From assembly GCF_949769225.1 (NCBI RefSeq), contig NZ_CATKPB010000002.1: a stretch of 64,000 nt of DNA; one strand, written 5' to 3'. The notes under the pieces were generated by a model. That model saw nothing but the letters and a program-made list of their open reading frames with translations, did no database searches and had not been told where the DNA came from. The translations under genes and the position numbers were made by a program. The DNA is from Peptoniphilus_A genitalis. Its GTDB lineage: Bacteria > Bacillota > Clostridia > Tissierellales > Peptoniphilaceae. Below are positions 51,707 through 60,348 of this stretch, piece by piece (positions within the stretch are counted from its first letter, which is position 1; each line of letters opens with the position of its first letter).

Positions 51707-52825
51707 TTATTTTATTTTTTCAATATTTGTTCCTGGAAAATAAAATTCAATAATATCCTTGTAATTACTTCCTTTTTTCGCCATTTCAACAGCACCGTAT
51801 TGACTCATGCCAACACCATGTCCATATCCCTTTCCACTTACAAATATTTTATTTCCTATTACATTTACATCAAATAGGGTTGATTTGATAATTGTATTGC
51901 CAATTTTTTTTCTAAAATCAGTAGCCTTTATTTTTACATCTCCCTTTGATGTAGAAAAAGTTAAGTTGTTAACTCTATTCGAATTATTGTAGTCAAGACT
52001 AACGCTAAATGCATCAGATAAATTTAACTTCTTTAAGTCGCTATCTTTAAGCTCATACTTCCATGGATGAACTGAATAAGGATCTTCTTGTGCAATTAGG
52101 TAAGGAACACTATTTCCACCCCAAGCTTCAGAAGAAGCGACAGTATAACCACCAGAAGAAGCACAGAAAATTGTCTCTGCAACTTCACCATTATATTTAA
52201 TAACTTGGCCAAGAGTATCTTCTACAGCCTTATTTGTAGATTTGTTCTCAACATCTTTTCCATAATAAACTTGTGAGCTTGTAGTGTCGTCAAGGTTATA
52301 CCCTTTTTTAATAAATTTGTTGTAATTATTTATAGCAAAAGATCTTGAACATAGGGCTTGGGCCTTTAGAGATTCCATTGGAAAACTTGGGCTCATTTCT
52401 TTTGGAAGAACTCCCTTTAAATATTCGTCTATCTCCACCCTATTTACTACATCAAGTTTTTTGTTGTTAACTCTAAAGGAAATTGCTCCCCCATAGTTTC
52501 TCTTGATTTTATCTACGTAAATTGGCGAATCAGAGGATATTAAAAAGGCTCCATTTTGTGGAAAGTTATTTAATTTAAAATTCTTTCCATCTAAATTAAT
52601 TTTATTTCCATCAAATATAATATTAATTTCATTGTTGTTTGTATTGTTTATTACTTGTTCATCAGAAGTCACAACTTTTAAATTAGATTTAGATTTTAAT
52701 TTTAAAGTTTCACCAGCTGAAATAGATTTTCCAACCTTAATGTCAATCTTGTCATAGTCTTCCTTAGCAAAGATATTTAATGGCAGTAAAACCAAAAATA
52801 AAGCTAACAATAATATTTTTTTCAT
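51707..52825 (-). CDS. SpoIID/LytB-domain secreted protein
   Basis: A signal peptide (MKKILLLALFLVLLPLNIFA) precedes a beta-rich region and the SpoIID domain: EYLKGVLPKEMSPSFPMESLKAQAL with the likely catalytic Glu, then VYYGKDVENKS and KGYGHGVGMSQYGAVEMA. SpoIID is a lytic transglycosylase acting on denuded glycan strands; related LytB-domain proteins occur in non-sporulating cells. The open frame extends upstream to 52861 inside ruvB, but ATG at 52825 follows GGGTGA and gives the signal peptide. It has 372 residues. No other sporulation gene is visible here. Confidence 0.88.
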   Translation of the reverse strand: MKKILLLALFLVLLPLNIFAKEDYDKIDIKVGKSISAGETLKLKSKSNLKVVTSDEQVINNTNNNEINIIFDGNKINLDGKNFKLNNFPQNGAFLISSDSPIYVDKIKRNYGGAISFRVNNKKLDVVNRVEIDEYLKGVLPKEMSPSFPMESLKAQALCSRSFAINNYNKFIKKGYNLDDTTSSQVYYGKDVENKSTNKAVEDTLGQVIKYNGEVAETIFCASSGGYTVASSEAWGGNSVPYLIAQEDPYSVHPWKYELKDSDLKKLNLSDAFSVSLDYNNSNRVNNLTFSTSKGDVKIKATDFRKKIGNTIIKSTLFDVNVIGNKIFVSGKGYGHGVGMSQYGAVEMAKKGSNYKDIIEFYFPGTNIEKIK

Positions 52826-52826
52826 T

Positions 52827-53828
52827 TTATTCACCCTTATACTCCAAACCAAAATGGTCATAGGCCCTCTTAGTGGCCATTCTTCCTCTAGGCGTTCTAA
52901 TAATAAAGCCTATTTGCATTAAATAAGGCTCATAAACATCTTCTACTGTTCCCTTATCTTCACCAATAGCAGCTGAAATTGCATCAATTCCAACTGGTCT
53001 TCCGTTGAATTTCTCAATCATTGTAAGTATAATTCTTCTGTCAATATTGTCTAAGCCAAACTTGTCGATTTCTAGAAGGTTAAGTCCCTTTATGGCAACC
53101 TTAGTTGTTATAACTCCGCCTTCCTTTACTTCAGCATAGTCTCTTACTCTTTTTAAAAGTCTATTGGCAATTCTCGGTGTTCCCCTTGATCTTCTTGCAA
53201 TTTCTAAGGCTCCCTCTTCTTCTATGGGAACATTTAAAATTTTAGCCGACCTCATTATAATCTCAACTAAAGACTTTGTATCATAAAGGTCTAGCTTTAA
53301 CATTACCCCAAACCTATCTCTAAGAGGTGACGTAAGCATACCTGCCCTTGTTGTGGCACCAATAAGTGTAAAAGGTGCAAGGTCAAGTCTAATTGATCTT
53401 GCAGAAGGTCCCTTGCCTATTATTATATCTAAAGCATGGTCCTCCATAGCAGGATATAAGATTTCCTCCACAGACTTATTTAGCCTGTGAATTTCATCAA
53501 TAAATAGAACATCGTCATTATTTAAATTTGTAAGAATACTTGCTAGGTCTCCCTGCTTTTCAATTGCAGGACCAGATGTAACCTTTAGGTTAACCCCCAT
53601 CTCATTGGCAATTATGCCAGCCAGTGTGGTTTTCCCAAGTCCTGGTGGTCCACTTAAAAGTGTGTGATCCAAGGGTTCTGATCTGTTCTTGGCAGCTTCG
53701 ATAAAAATTTTTAAATTCTTAACTACCTTTTCTTGGCCAATATACTCTTCTAACCACTTAGGTCTAAGACTTACCTCCCTAGCATCGCCATCAATAAGTT
53801 CTGGCTCAACTAATCTATTTTTTTCCAT
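52827..53828 (-). CDS. ruvB: Holliday junction branch-migration ATPase RuvB
   Basis: RuvB is the AAA+ motor of the RuvABC resolvasome. LRPKWLEEYIGQEKVVKNL is followed by Walker A GPPGLGKTTLA (about residue 65), Walker B FIDEIHRLNK and sensor 1 IGATTRAG. The C-terminal winged helix contains GFIIRTPRGRMATKRAYDH. It has 333 residues. It follows ruvA with 4 bases between. Confidence 0.98.
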   Translation of the reverse strand: MEKNRLVEPELIDGDAREVSLRPKWLEEYIGQEKVVKNLKIFIEAAKNRSEPLDHTLLSGPPGLGKTTLAGIIANEMGVNLKVTSGPAIEKQGDLASILTNLNNDDVLFIDEIHRLNKSVEEILYPAMEDHALDIIIGKGPSARSIRLDLAPFTLIGATTRAGMLTSPLRDRFGVMLKLDLYDTKSLVEIIMRSAKILNVPIEEEGALEIARRSRGTPRIANRLLKRVRDYAEVKEGGVITTKVAIKGLNLLEIDKFGLDNIDRRIILTMIEKFNGRPVGIDAISAAIGEDKGTVEDVYEPYLMQIGFIIRTPRGRMATKRAYDHFGLEYKGE

Positions 53829-53832
53829 TATA

Positions 53833-54417
53833 TCAACCCATTAATTTTAAAGCTTCTCTTATTCTCTCAGAAATATCAAGAGAAGGATCTACCTTTTCTA
53901 GTGCTTTTTTAGCATCATATACATTATAACCTAAGGAAATTAGGGCCTCAACTGCTGAATCGTCCTTTTCTTCGATAATTTCTACATCATCAGTCATAGA
54001 AGTCAAGTCTAGGTCTAACTTCTCAACCTTATCCTTTAATTCAAGAATTATCCTTTGAGCAGTTTTCTTCCCAATGCCCGGTAATTTTGTAAGAGATTTT
54101 TCATCCTTGGATATAATATATTTTGCAATATTAAAGACATCATCGCCATCAAGAATTCCCATGGCTAACTTAGGACCAATTCCTGTTACACTTGTAAGAA
54201 GATCGAAAGCATCTCTTGTTTCTATATGTCTAAATCCATATAAAATTGCCGCATCTTCCCTTAAAACAAGCCTAATGTTGATGAAAACTTCTTCATTTTC
54301 ATAAAATGTGTGAAGTTCTCTTTCCACCATATTAACTATATAGCCTATTCCATTGGATTCAAGTACTAGGTATCCCCTGTCAGTAGAGTGAACTCTTCCC
54401 CTTAAAAATTCTATCAT
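53833..54417 (-). CDS. ruvA: Holliday junction DNA-binding protein RuvA
   Basis: RuvA binds the four-way junction as a tetramer. The N-terminal OB fold (MIEFLRGRVHSTDRGYLVLESNGIGY) is followed by two helix-hairpin-helix motifs, TSVTGIGPKLAMGIL and KLPGIGKKTAQRIILELKDK. A flexible acidic linker leads to the C-terminal three-helix domain (AVEALISLGYNVYDAKKAL). It has 194 residues. TAATG couples it to ruvC. Confidence 0.97.
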   Translation of the reverse strand: MIEFLRGRVHSTDRGYLVLESNGIGYIVNMVERELHTFYENEEVFINIRLVLREDAAILYGFRHIETRDAFDLLTSVTGIGPKLAMGILDGDDVFNIAKYIISKDEKSLTKLPGIGKKTAQRIILELKDKVEKLDLDLTSMTDDVEIIEEKDDSAVEALISLGYNVYDAKKALEKVDPSLDISERIREALKLMG

Positions 54418-54911
54418 TATATCATCCTAAAACTTTCTTTAAACTTAATCGAGCTTCCATGAGTTATTGCAACTGCCAAGGCATCTGCAACGTCGTCAGG
54501 TTTTGGAACCTTTTCTAAGTTTAAAATAATTCTTACCATCTCTTGAACTTGATTTTTCGTAGCCCTTCCATAACCAACTATTGCTTGTTTTACTTGAAGA
54601 GGCGTGTATTCATAAAGTCCTGCTCCAGATTCTTTGGCAGCAAGGACTTCAACTCCACGAGCTTGGGCAACTGTTATTGCTGTCTTAACATTTTTATTAA
54701 AAAACAATTCTTCAAAGGCTATGTCATCAGGCTTATACCTTTCTATAAGTTCATTCATTTCTTCGTAGATTGTATCTAGTCTTTCTGGGAGAGGAACTTT
54801 TGCCTCTGTGGTTATTGCACCGTAATCTAAAACTTTATAAGAATTCCCTTTAAGTTCAAGAAATCCATATCCAACAATAGCTATCCCTGGGTCAATTCCC
54901 AAAATTATCAA
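54417..54911 (-). CDS. ruvC: Holliday junction resolvase RuvC
   Basis: RuvC cuts Holliday junctions. The acidic active-site residues appear in GIDPGIAIVGYG (about residue 6), FEELFFNKN (about 66) and the late DVADALAVAITHG. It has 164 residues. The first codon is TTG with GGTGATAAA before it. RuvC-RuvA-RuvB together make a complete resolvasome. A terminator-like hairpin lies between the preceding unknown gene and ruvC. Confidence 0.97.
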   Translation of the reverse strand: MIILGIDPGIAIVGYGFLELKGNSYKVLDYGAITTEAKVPLPERLDTIYEEMNELIERYKPDDIAFEELFFNKNVKTAITVAQARGVEVLAAKESGAGLYEYTPLQVKQAIVGYGRATKNQVQEMVRIILNLEKVPKPDDVADALAVAITHGSSIKFKESFRMI

Positions 54912-54924
54912 TTTATCACCACTT

Positions 54925-54951
54925 TAAAAAGGATAGTATAAAACTATCCTT
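54925..54951 (-). terminator. Terminator-like hairpin before ruvC
   Basis: On the minus strand AAGGATAGT-TTTAT-ACTATCCTT is a perfect 9-bp stem followed by TTTT. It overlaps the stop of the upstream unknown gene. Only about 17 bases separate it from the ruvC start, so it is probably partial, or the ruvC promoter lies inside the previous gene. Confidence 0.75.
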
Positions 54952-55711
54952 ACTTGTATCTCTTTAAAACTCTATCATTAACTCCATCCCAAAAAGCATT
55001 TCTAAAAACTCTGAAGCAATCTATGTAGAGAAATTTAGAAATCTTATTATTTAAATTTTCAATTTCAGAATCAGTTAAGTAGGAGTCAACTTCTTTTATT
55101 TCAACGTCGTCATCTTGACTTCTAAAAATAAGCTGCAAGTCTAGGTGGTCGTTTATACTTTGGATCTTACTATTGAGAAGTCTTTTTCTAACATCAGTAA
55201 GAGTGTTTTTTATAAAAATCCTTATTTGCCTATCTTTTCTTATTTCTTTAAAAACTAACTTCTTAAAAGATAAAACTTCTTCGTTTTTAAATTCATATTG
55301 AAAAAGTTTTTTTCTATTGTAAAGTTCATCTATTGTGAGGTGCTTTAAGGTTATTATCTCAAGCATATTTATGTGCTTTTTTGAGTTAAACCCAAGTCTA
55401 TAACCCTCTAAGTATAAGTAAAGTTCAAGCCTATTTATGTCATCATGAATAAGGTTGGAGAGGTTCCTTGCTATAAGTTCAATTCCCTCTTTTTGCCTAT
55501 AAACTTTTACAATATCCTTTCTCAAATTCTCAAGAGTTACATACCTTGGATAAATATTTTCAATGGATTCGTAAACATTGTAAAGATTGAGTAAAATATT
55601 TATGCTATCCAAGTCGCCCTTGTACAAAAAGTTTGCGATTAGGTATTTTTTTATATCTTTAAAGGCAAGCCTTTTATAAGGTGTCTGATTTAATTTTTCT
55701 GCCAATTCCAT
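54950..55711 (-). CDS. Unknown cytoplasmic protein upstream of ruvC
   Basis: I do not recognise this 253-residue protein. It is soluble, Lys/Ile/Leu-rich and appears mostly helical, with no membrane helix, cysteine cluster or known catalytic motif. The region LFQYEFKNEEVLSFKKLVFKEIRKDRQ and the end CFRVFRNAFWDGVNDRVLKRYK are the most distinctive. The open frame extends upstream to 55759, but the ATG at 55711 follows GGAGG and is preferred. A promoter lies just upstream, and the ribosome site is part of a large inverted repeat. Confidence 0.75.
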   Translation of the reverse strand: MELAEKLNQTPYKRLAFKDIKKYLIANFLYKGDLDSINILLNLYNVYESIENIYPRYVTLENLRKDIVKVYRQKEGIELIARNLSNLIHDDINRLELYLYLEGYRLGFNSKKHINMLEIITLKHLTIDELYNRKKLFQYEFKNEEVLSFKKLVFKEIRKDRQIRIFIKNTLTDVRKRLLNSKIQSINDHLDLQLIFRSQDDDVEIKEVDSYLTDSEIENLNNKISKFLYIDCFRVFRNAFWDGVNDRVLKRYK

Positions 55712-55716
55712 AAAAA

Positions 55717-55767
55717 AATCCTCCGTTACTTCGTATAAAATAATTATACTATAAGTCACGGAGGATT
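55717..55767 (-). promoter_or_regulatory. Inverted repeat enclosing a -10 box and the ribosome site
   Basis: On the minus strand AATCCTCCGTGAC (55767-55755) and GTAACGGAGGATT (55729-55717) form 13-base arms with one mismatch and a 25-base loop, followed by T7. A perfect TATAAT (55748-55743) lies in the loop. The second arm contains the GGAGG used by the downstream unknown gene. Confidence 0.65.
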
Positions 55768-55794
55768 GAAATCCAAATTGTAAATGTAATGTAA

Positions 55795-56790
55795 TTATAA
55801 TAATTTAATTTTATTGTCCTTGCAAAAGTCTAAACTCTTTTCATCCCAAACACCTACTTGGACTTCTCCAATGTGTTGCTTTTCAAGGAAGAACATACAA
55901 ATTCTTGATTGGCCAATACCACCACCAACAGTGTAAGGTAGGTCTGCATTTAAAATATTTTGGTGATAAGGAAGTTTAAATCTTTCAGTTGTATTTGTAA
56001 GTTCGCATTGACTCTTTAGAGATTTTTCATCAACACGGATGCCCATGCTTGAAACTTCAAGAGAGTTATCTAGGACTTCATCCCAGAACAAGATGTCTCC
56101 ATTTAAGTCCCAATCATCATAGTCAGGTGATCTGTGATCGTGTGGCTCACCAGACTTTAATTTATGACCAATGCCCATTATAAACACAGCACCCTTTTCC
56201 TTGCAAATTAATTTTTCTCTTTCCTTAGAAGTTTTTCCTGGATACATATCTTCTAGTTCTTGGGAAGTTATAAAGAAGATTTCTTCTGGAAGCTTCTTTG
56301 AAAGAATGTATGGATAAGTTTGGTTAATATATTCTTCAGTTCTTTTAAATACTGAATAAATTTCTCTTACAATTAAGAAAAGATATTCCTTATTTCTATC
56401 AGACTTATTTATAATTTTTTCCCAGTCCCATTGGTCTACATAAGAAGAGTGAATTTCATCAAGTTCTTCTTCTGCCCTAATGGCATTCATATCTGCGTAG
56501 ATTCCTTCATACATATTAAAATTGTAGTCCTTAAGGGCATTCCTCTTCCACTTAGCAAGAGATTGAACAATTTCAACATTAATTCCATATTGTCTAAGGT
56601 CAAAGTCTACAGCTTTTTCTCCATTTAAGTTGTCGTTAAGTCCAGTTTCAGGTCTTACAAAAAGAGGTGCAGAAACCCTTTGTAGATTTAAAGTGTTTGC
56701 CAAATCTCTTTGAAAGTAATCCTTAACTGACTTGATTGCAATTTGTGTCTCTCTAAGATCTAATTTTGTAGCACTAGAGTTGTTCCTCAT
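55795..56790 (-). CDS. asnA: Aspartate-ammonia ligase (asparagine synthetase A)
   Basis: AsnA makes asparagine from aspartate, ammonia and ATP, and is related to class II synthetases. The start LDLRETQIAIKSVKDYFQRDLANTLNLQRVSAPLF, DLRQYGINVEIVQSLAKWKR, YADMNAIRAEE and a late PYTVGGGIGQSRICMFFLEK are diagnostic. It has 331 residues. GGGAGGAAAAG precedes the ATG. With asnS in the same window the cell can make asparagine and charge it directly. Confidence 0.97.
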   Translation of the reverse strand: MRNNSSATKLDLRETQIAIKSVKDYFQRDLANTLNLQRVSAPLFVRPETGLNDNLNGEKAVDFDLRQYGINVEIVQSLAKWKRNALKDYNFNMYEGIYADMNAIRAEEELDEIHSSYVDQWDWEKIINKSDRNKEYLFLIVREIYSVFKRTEEYINQTYPYILSKKLPEEIFFITSQELEDMYPGKTSKEREKLICKEKGAVFIMGIGHKLKSGEPHDHRSPDYDDWDLNGDILFWDEVLDNSLEVSSMGIRVDEKSLKSQCELTNTTERFKLPYHQNILNADLPYTVGGGIGQSRICMFFLEKQHIGEVQVGVWDEKSLDFCKDNKIKLL

Positions 56791-56808
56791 CTTTTCCTCC
56801 CTAATTAT

Positions 56809-56840
56809 AAAAATCTTCCACCCACATTGAGTGAAAGATT
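56809..56840 (-). terminator. Terminator after the phospholipase C-like gene
   Basis: On the minus strand AATCTTTCAC and GTGGAAGATT pair (10 bp, one wobble) around a 9-base loop and are followed by T5. It lies between the PLC-like gene and asnA. Confidence 0.7.
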
Positions 56841-56844
56841 TCTT

Positions 56845-57498
56845 TTAAATATATTGTATATCAAAATCTCCTTGAAATTGGAGACTTGATTCAATAACTA
56901 AAATAGAAATATTTGTACAAAGATTTAAAGCAAAATTCAAATCATTATCAAAGGAATGATTTGACTCCTTGTATTGGTCTATTACATCTATTAAATACTT
57001 CTTAACTCTTTCTTCAAGCCTCATGTCAGAATCTTCTAAAAAATTAATATCATTTATACTAATCACAGAAGAAAAATCTTTTTCTAGATATTTATTTTCC
57101 CTTGCATAAAGAGCTAAGTCTTGTTCGTACTTAACGTGTTTTCTCAAATTTTCTACGAAAGTCATTCTGTAGGCGTGAGGATAGCAAACAAAATCACATA
57201 GATAGTGCATTATTATGCCAAGCCTCCTGCTCACATAATTAATTAATAATTTGCTTTCATTTCCTTCAGAATAAGAAAACCTTGAAAAGAAAATTAATTT
57301 TGTAATTTCCTTTGCTATATAGTCTCCAGATTCGTCGAAATAATGTCTCTTCAACTTATAATAAGGAAGGACATCGGGAGCAACTGATCCCCAAAGCATT
57401 TTTTCTAAATTTAAATTGACATTGTATTTATCTTTTATTCTATCGTGGACAATTTTTGCCACGATTTTATGTGTATCTGGTAAAATTTTTAAACACAT
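56845..57498 (-). CDS. Zinc-dependent phospholipase C family protein
   Basis: The 217-residue protein shows spaced His/Asp residues typical of the Zn_dep_PLPC fold: PDTHKIVAK, WGSVAPDVLPYY, KRHYFDE, GIIMHYLCDFVCYPHA and KHVKYEQDL. There is no signal peptide, so a cytoplasmic metal-dependent hydrolase is possible, unlike the secreted alpha-toxins of the family. The real substrate is unknown. The ribosome site is weak (AGG one base before ATG), so the start is uncertain. Confidence 0.8.
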   Translation of the reverse strand: MCLKILPDTHKIVAKIVHDRIKDKYNVNLNLEKMLWGSVAPDVLPYYKLKRHYFDESGDYIAKEITKLIFFSRFSYSEGNESKLLINYVSRRLGIIMHYLCDFVCYPHAYRMTFVENLRKHVKYEQDLALYARENKYLEKDFSSVISINDINFLEDSDMRLEERVKKYLIDVIDQYKESNHSFDNDLNFALNLCTNISILVIESSLQFQGDFDIQYI

Positions 57499-57565
57499 CC
57501 TAATTAAAATTTTTTCAACATCTTTACAAAATGATTTTATACTTTAATGGTGAAATTGTCAATTT

Positions 57566-59200
57566 TTAGTTTGTTTTGTCAAGTTCCTTTGATATAACAT
57601 CCCAAATATTTGGAGTTTCAAAGCCAAGTCTCCAGCTTCCAACACCTGCTAGGTTGTATTTATTAACAAGAGATACTTTTTTCTCAAGTGAGTTTGCATC
57701 TTCAATCCAAATTTTATAGTCTGCATTGTTTTCTTGATATTCGATATAATTTTGTTGTGACTCTTTGTCCCAAACTGGTTTTAAACCTTTAGCTGCAATT
57801 ATTCTTGCAACTTCATCCATAGAAATTGTCTTAGAAGTTACCTTGCCGCCAGCTTCTTTCCATATTCTTGTATAAAGTGGAACTCCAAGAATCATTTTTT
57901 TATTTGGAATATTTCTAAATAATACATTGACAGATCCTTCTACCCATTTATATTGAGCAACAGATCCCGCCTTATCAGAAGATCCCCAGTGTTGGTCGTA
58001 GGCCATTACTACCATGTAGTCAGCTATCTCAGCAAGAGCCTTCCTGTCATAAGGTTCCTTTGTAACATCAGCTGATATTTGCGGTGTAACGTCAACAGTT
58101 ATTATGAAGTCATCACCTGCTGCTTGTCTAAATTCTCTTACAAAGTCTGTTATATAATCTCTATCGTCAATCTTTGTATGTTCGAAGTCAATGTTTATAC
58201 CCTTCATGCCATACTTTTTGCATAGCTCAAGAGTTTTATTTATAACTTTTTTACGAGTGTTTTCATTTGATAGGGCCTCATGAGTTATATTTGGATCAAA
58301 GGAGTTATCAAGATATGCCCAGACATCTATTCCTAAGTCCTTATATTTTTTAATATAATTTTGATTTCCCCTGTCAATCATATCTCCATTTCCATTTCTA
58401 ATGGAGAACCATGTCGGAATTATTACATCAAGTCCCTTTATGTCTTTAATTTGGTTTATCTTGTTTTCAGAATGTTCTGCATAAGTATAATCCCAAGTTA
58501 AGTTAATTGGACCATCAGATGTGTTTTTTGAAGTTGACTTTAAAGATACTTTTTCAAAATTTTCGTCAAGGTCCTTCTTTAAAACATAGCCGGCATACCC
58601 TTCTGGCATCCTAACTTTGTAGAACTTACCCTTTTCTTCATAGACATAAAGTTCTTCTCCCTGAGGAAGCTTCTTTATAATTGGGCTCCTCTTAGAAGCA
58701 GATTCTCTTAATAGAGTTTCTGATGTAGTCTTAGTTAGGTCATACTCCTTGTCCCTGTAGTCAAGAAGCAATAGTCTTATGTCCTTGTTGTACCTTAATC
58801 TAACATCATAGTCGTAGATAAAGGCTTCAATTGGAAGCATAATCTTTCCATTTTTTTCAATAACAGGAGCTCTTAAATCAATTGTCCCGCTGTTAAACTT
58901 TGCTTCATATTCATTTAATTTTAAAATTTTATTAGCATGATTATTGTTGATTTTTACTTCACCTGTTGACTCATCATATTCGATTCCCTTATCAAGGTAT
59001 TCTTTTATGTAGTCTAGTGAAAGGTAAATCATTCCATCTTCTATGCAAAAATCGTCTTTATCAATGTCTTTGTCTTCTGTCAAAAAGTTAAACTTATCGT
59101 ACTTGGTTGAGATTTTGCTAGTTCCTCTATTTTCAACAAATAAAAATGCACCAGCTGCTAGGACTACTATTAACAAAAGTCCCATAAAAAGTTTTTTCAT
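57566..59200 (-). CDS. Secreted GH18 glycoside hydrolase with SH3-like domain
   Basis: A signal sequence or anchor (MKKLFMGLLLIVVLAAGAFL) leads to a region with two copper-amine-oxidase-N-like or stalk segments (about 40-140). An SH3-type domain follows (about 150-195, SETLLRESASKRSPIIKKLPQGE). The C-terminal part is a GH18 barrel with GINIDFEHTK (DxE catalytic Glu), VMAYDQHW and GVPLYTRIW. It resembles spore-germination YaaH-like hydrolases that cut peptidoglycan. ATG at 59200 follows GGGTGA. It has 544 residues. A wall-linked role is inferred. Confidence 0.87.
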   Translation of the reverse strand: MKKLFMGLLLIVVLAAGAFLFVENRGTSKISTKYDKFNFLTEDKDIDKDDFCIEDGMIYLSLDYIKEYLDKGIEYDESTGEVKINNNHANKILKLNEYEAKFNSGTIDLRAPVIEKNGKIMLPIEAFIYDYDVRLRYNKDIRLLLLDYRDKEYDLTKTTSETLLRESASKRSPIIKKLPQGEELYVYEEKGKFYKVRMPEGYAGYVLKKDLDENFEKVSLKSTSKNTSDGPINLTWDYTYAEHSENKINQIKDIKGLDVIIPTWFSIRNGNGDMIDRGNQNYIKKYKDLGIDVWAYLDNSFDPNITHEALSNENTRKKVINKTLELCKKYGMKGINIDFEHTKIDDRDYITDFVREFRQAAGDDFIITVDVTPQISADVTKEPYDRKALAEIADYMVVMAYDQHWGSSDKAGSVAQYKWVEGSVNVLFRNIPNKKMILGVPLYTRIWKEAGGKVTSKTISMDEVARIIAAKGLKPVWDKESQQNYIEYQENNADYKIWIEDANSLEKKVSLVNKYNLAGVGSWRLGFETPNIWDVISKELDKTN

Positions 59201-59245
59201 ATTTATCACCCTTTATTAAATTATTTGCTCAAAATAAAAGATACT

Positions 59246-59269
59246 AAAAATAGGACTTAAAGTCCCATT
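59246..59269 (-). terminator. Terminator after rplS
   Basis: On the minus strand AATGGGACT-TTA-AGTCCTATT forms a 9-bp stem (one wobble) with a tight loop and a T5 tract. It directly follows the rplS stop and ends the SRP/ribosomal operon. Confidence 0.75.
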
Positions 59270-59270
59270 C

Positions 59271-59618
59271 TCAGTAATTTGTCTTTTCTCTAACTTTTGC
59301 AGCCTTACCTTGTCTATCTCTAAGATAGTAAAGTTTAGCACGTCTAACTCTACCCTTTCTTGTAACTACAAGATCAGCAATTCTTGGTGAGTTAAGTAGG
59401 AAAGTTCTTTCAACTCCAATACCGTAAGAAATTCTTCTTACTGTGAAAGTCTTTCTAGCGCCTTTTCCTTGAATTTTTAAAACAGTACCATCGAATACTT
59501 GAATTCTTTGTCTTTCGCCTTCGATAATTCTGTAGTGAACGCTAACTGTATCTCCAACATTAAATTTAGGTAAGTTTTCATTTATTTGTTCAGCTTCAAT
59601 AGCTCTAATATAATCCAT
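59271..59618 (-). CDS. rplS: 50S ribosomal protein L19
   Basis: L19 lies at the 30S-50S interface. The 115-residue protein has the family sequence VGDTVSVHYRIIEGERQRIQVFDGTV, TVRRISYGIGVERTFLLNSP and the basic VTRKGRVRRAKLYYLRDRQGKAAKVRE. GGAGGTAAAGACA lies before its ATG. It overlaps trmD by 14 bases and is last in the operon. Confidence 0.98.
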   Translation of the reverse strand: MDYIRAIEAEQINENLPKFNVGDTVSVHYRIIEGERQRIQVFDGTVLKIQGKGARKTFTVRRISYGIGVERTFLLNSPRIADLVVTRKGRVRRAKLYYLRDRQGKAAKVREKTNY

Positions 59619-60348
59619 TGTCTTTACCTCCTTCCAGTAAATCTTTCAAAATATCTTTTTCTTCATCATTTAAAGTTTTATCTTTTAATAAGTCTGGCCT
59701 TTTCTGTAAAGTATTTTTAATAGACTCTCTAAGTCTATACTTCCTAATTTTTTCATGATCTCCACTTAAAAGAATATCTGGAACTTCAAGTCCTCTAAAT
59801 TCTCTTGGTCTAGTGTATTGAGGATGTTCTAAAAGTCCATTGTAGTGTGATTCATCCTCAAAGGATTCCTCACTTGCAAGTACACCATCAAGTAGTCTTG
59901 ACACGCCATCAATGATAACCATAGACGCCAGCTCTCCACCAGTTAAAACATAATCACCAATGGAAATTTCTTCATCTACATAATTTTCAATGACCCTATT
60001 GTCAATACCTTCATAGTGACCGTTTAAAAGAATTATGTGTTCTTCCTCTTTTAGTTCTTTTAGCTTATCCTGTGTAAGCACCTTGCCCTGTGGGGACATA
60101 TAATAAACTTTGGAATTTTCTGTCTTTACAGATTCTATTGCCTCTACTATTGGTTTAATTTGCATCAGCATACCAGGTCCACCGCCATAGGGATAATCAT
60201 CAACTTGTAAATATTTATTGATGGCAAAATCTCTAATATCTACAGTTTCTAATTCTAATTTTCCTTGGCCAATAGATCTTCCAACAATAGAAAAATCTCT
60301 AATATTATTTATGAAATCGGGAAATAATGTTAAAACACTAATTTTCAC
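59605..60348 (-). CDS. trmD: tRNA (guanine37-N1)-methyltransferase TrmD
   Basis: TrmD makes m1G37, which prevents frameshifting. It is a SPOUT (knotted) enzyme: LTLFPDFINNIRDFSIVGR, PYGGGPGMLMQ, LNGHYEGIDNRV and IGDYVLTGGELA are seen, with LEHPQYTRP in the linker and the C-terminal DNA/tRNA domain. It has 247 residues. The start is GTG, overlapping the rimM stop (GTGA). Confidence 0.97.
   Translation of the reverse strand: MKISVLTLFPDFINNIRDFSIVGRSIGQGKLELETVDIRDFAINKYLQVDDYPYGGGPGMLMQIKPIVEAIESVKTENSKVYYMSPQGKVLTQDKLKELKEEEHIILLNGHYEGIDNRVIENYVDEEISIGDYVLTGGELASMVIIDGVSRLLDGVLASEESFEDESHYNGLLEHPQYTRPREFRGLEVPDILLSGDHEKIRKYRLRESIKNTLQKRPDLLKDKTLNDEEKDILKDLLEGGKDNGLY

Noticed and set aside
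51707..52825. Evidence that the organism makes spores
   Set aside because: SpoIID/LytB-domain and YaaH-like GH18 proteins also occur in non-spore-formers, and no true sporulation operon is visible.
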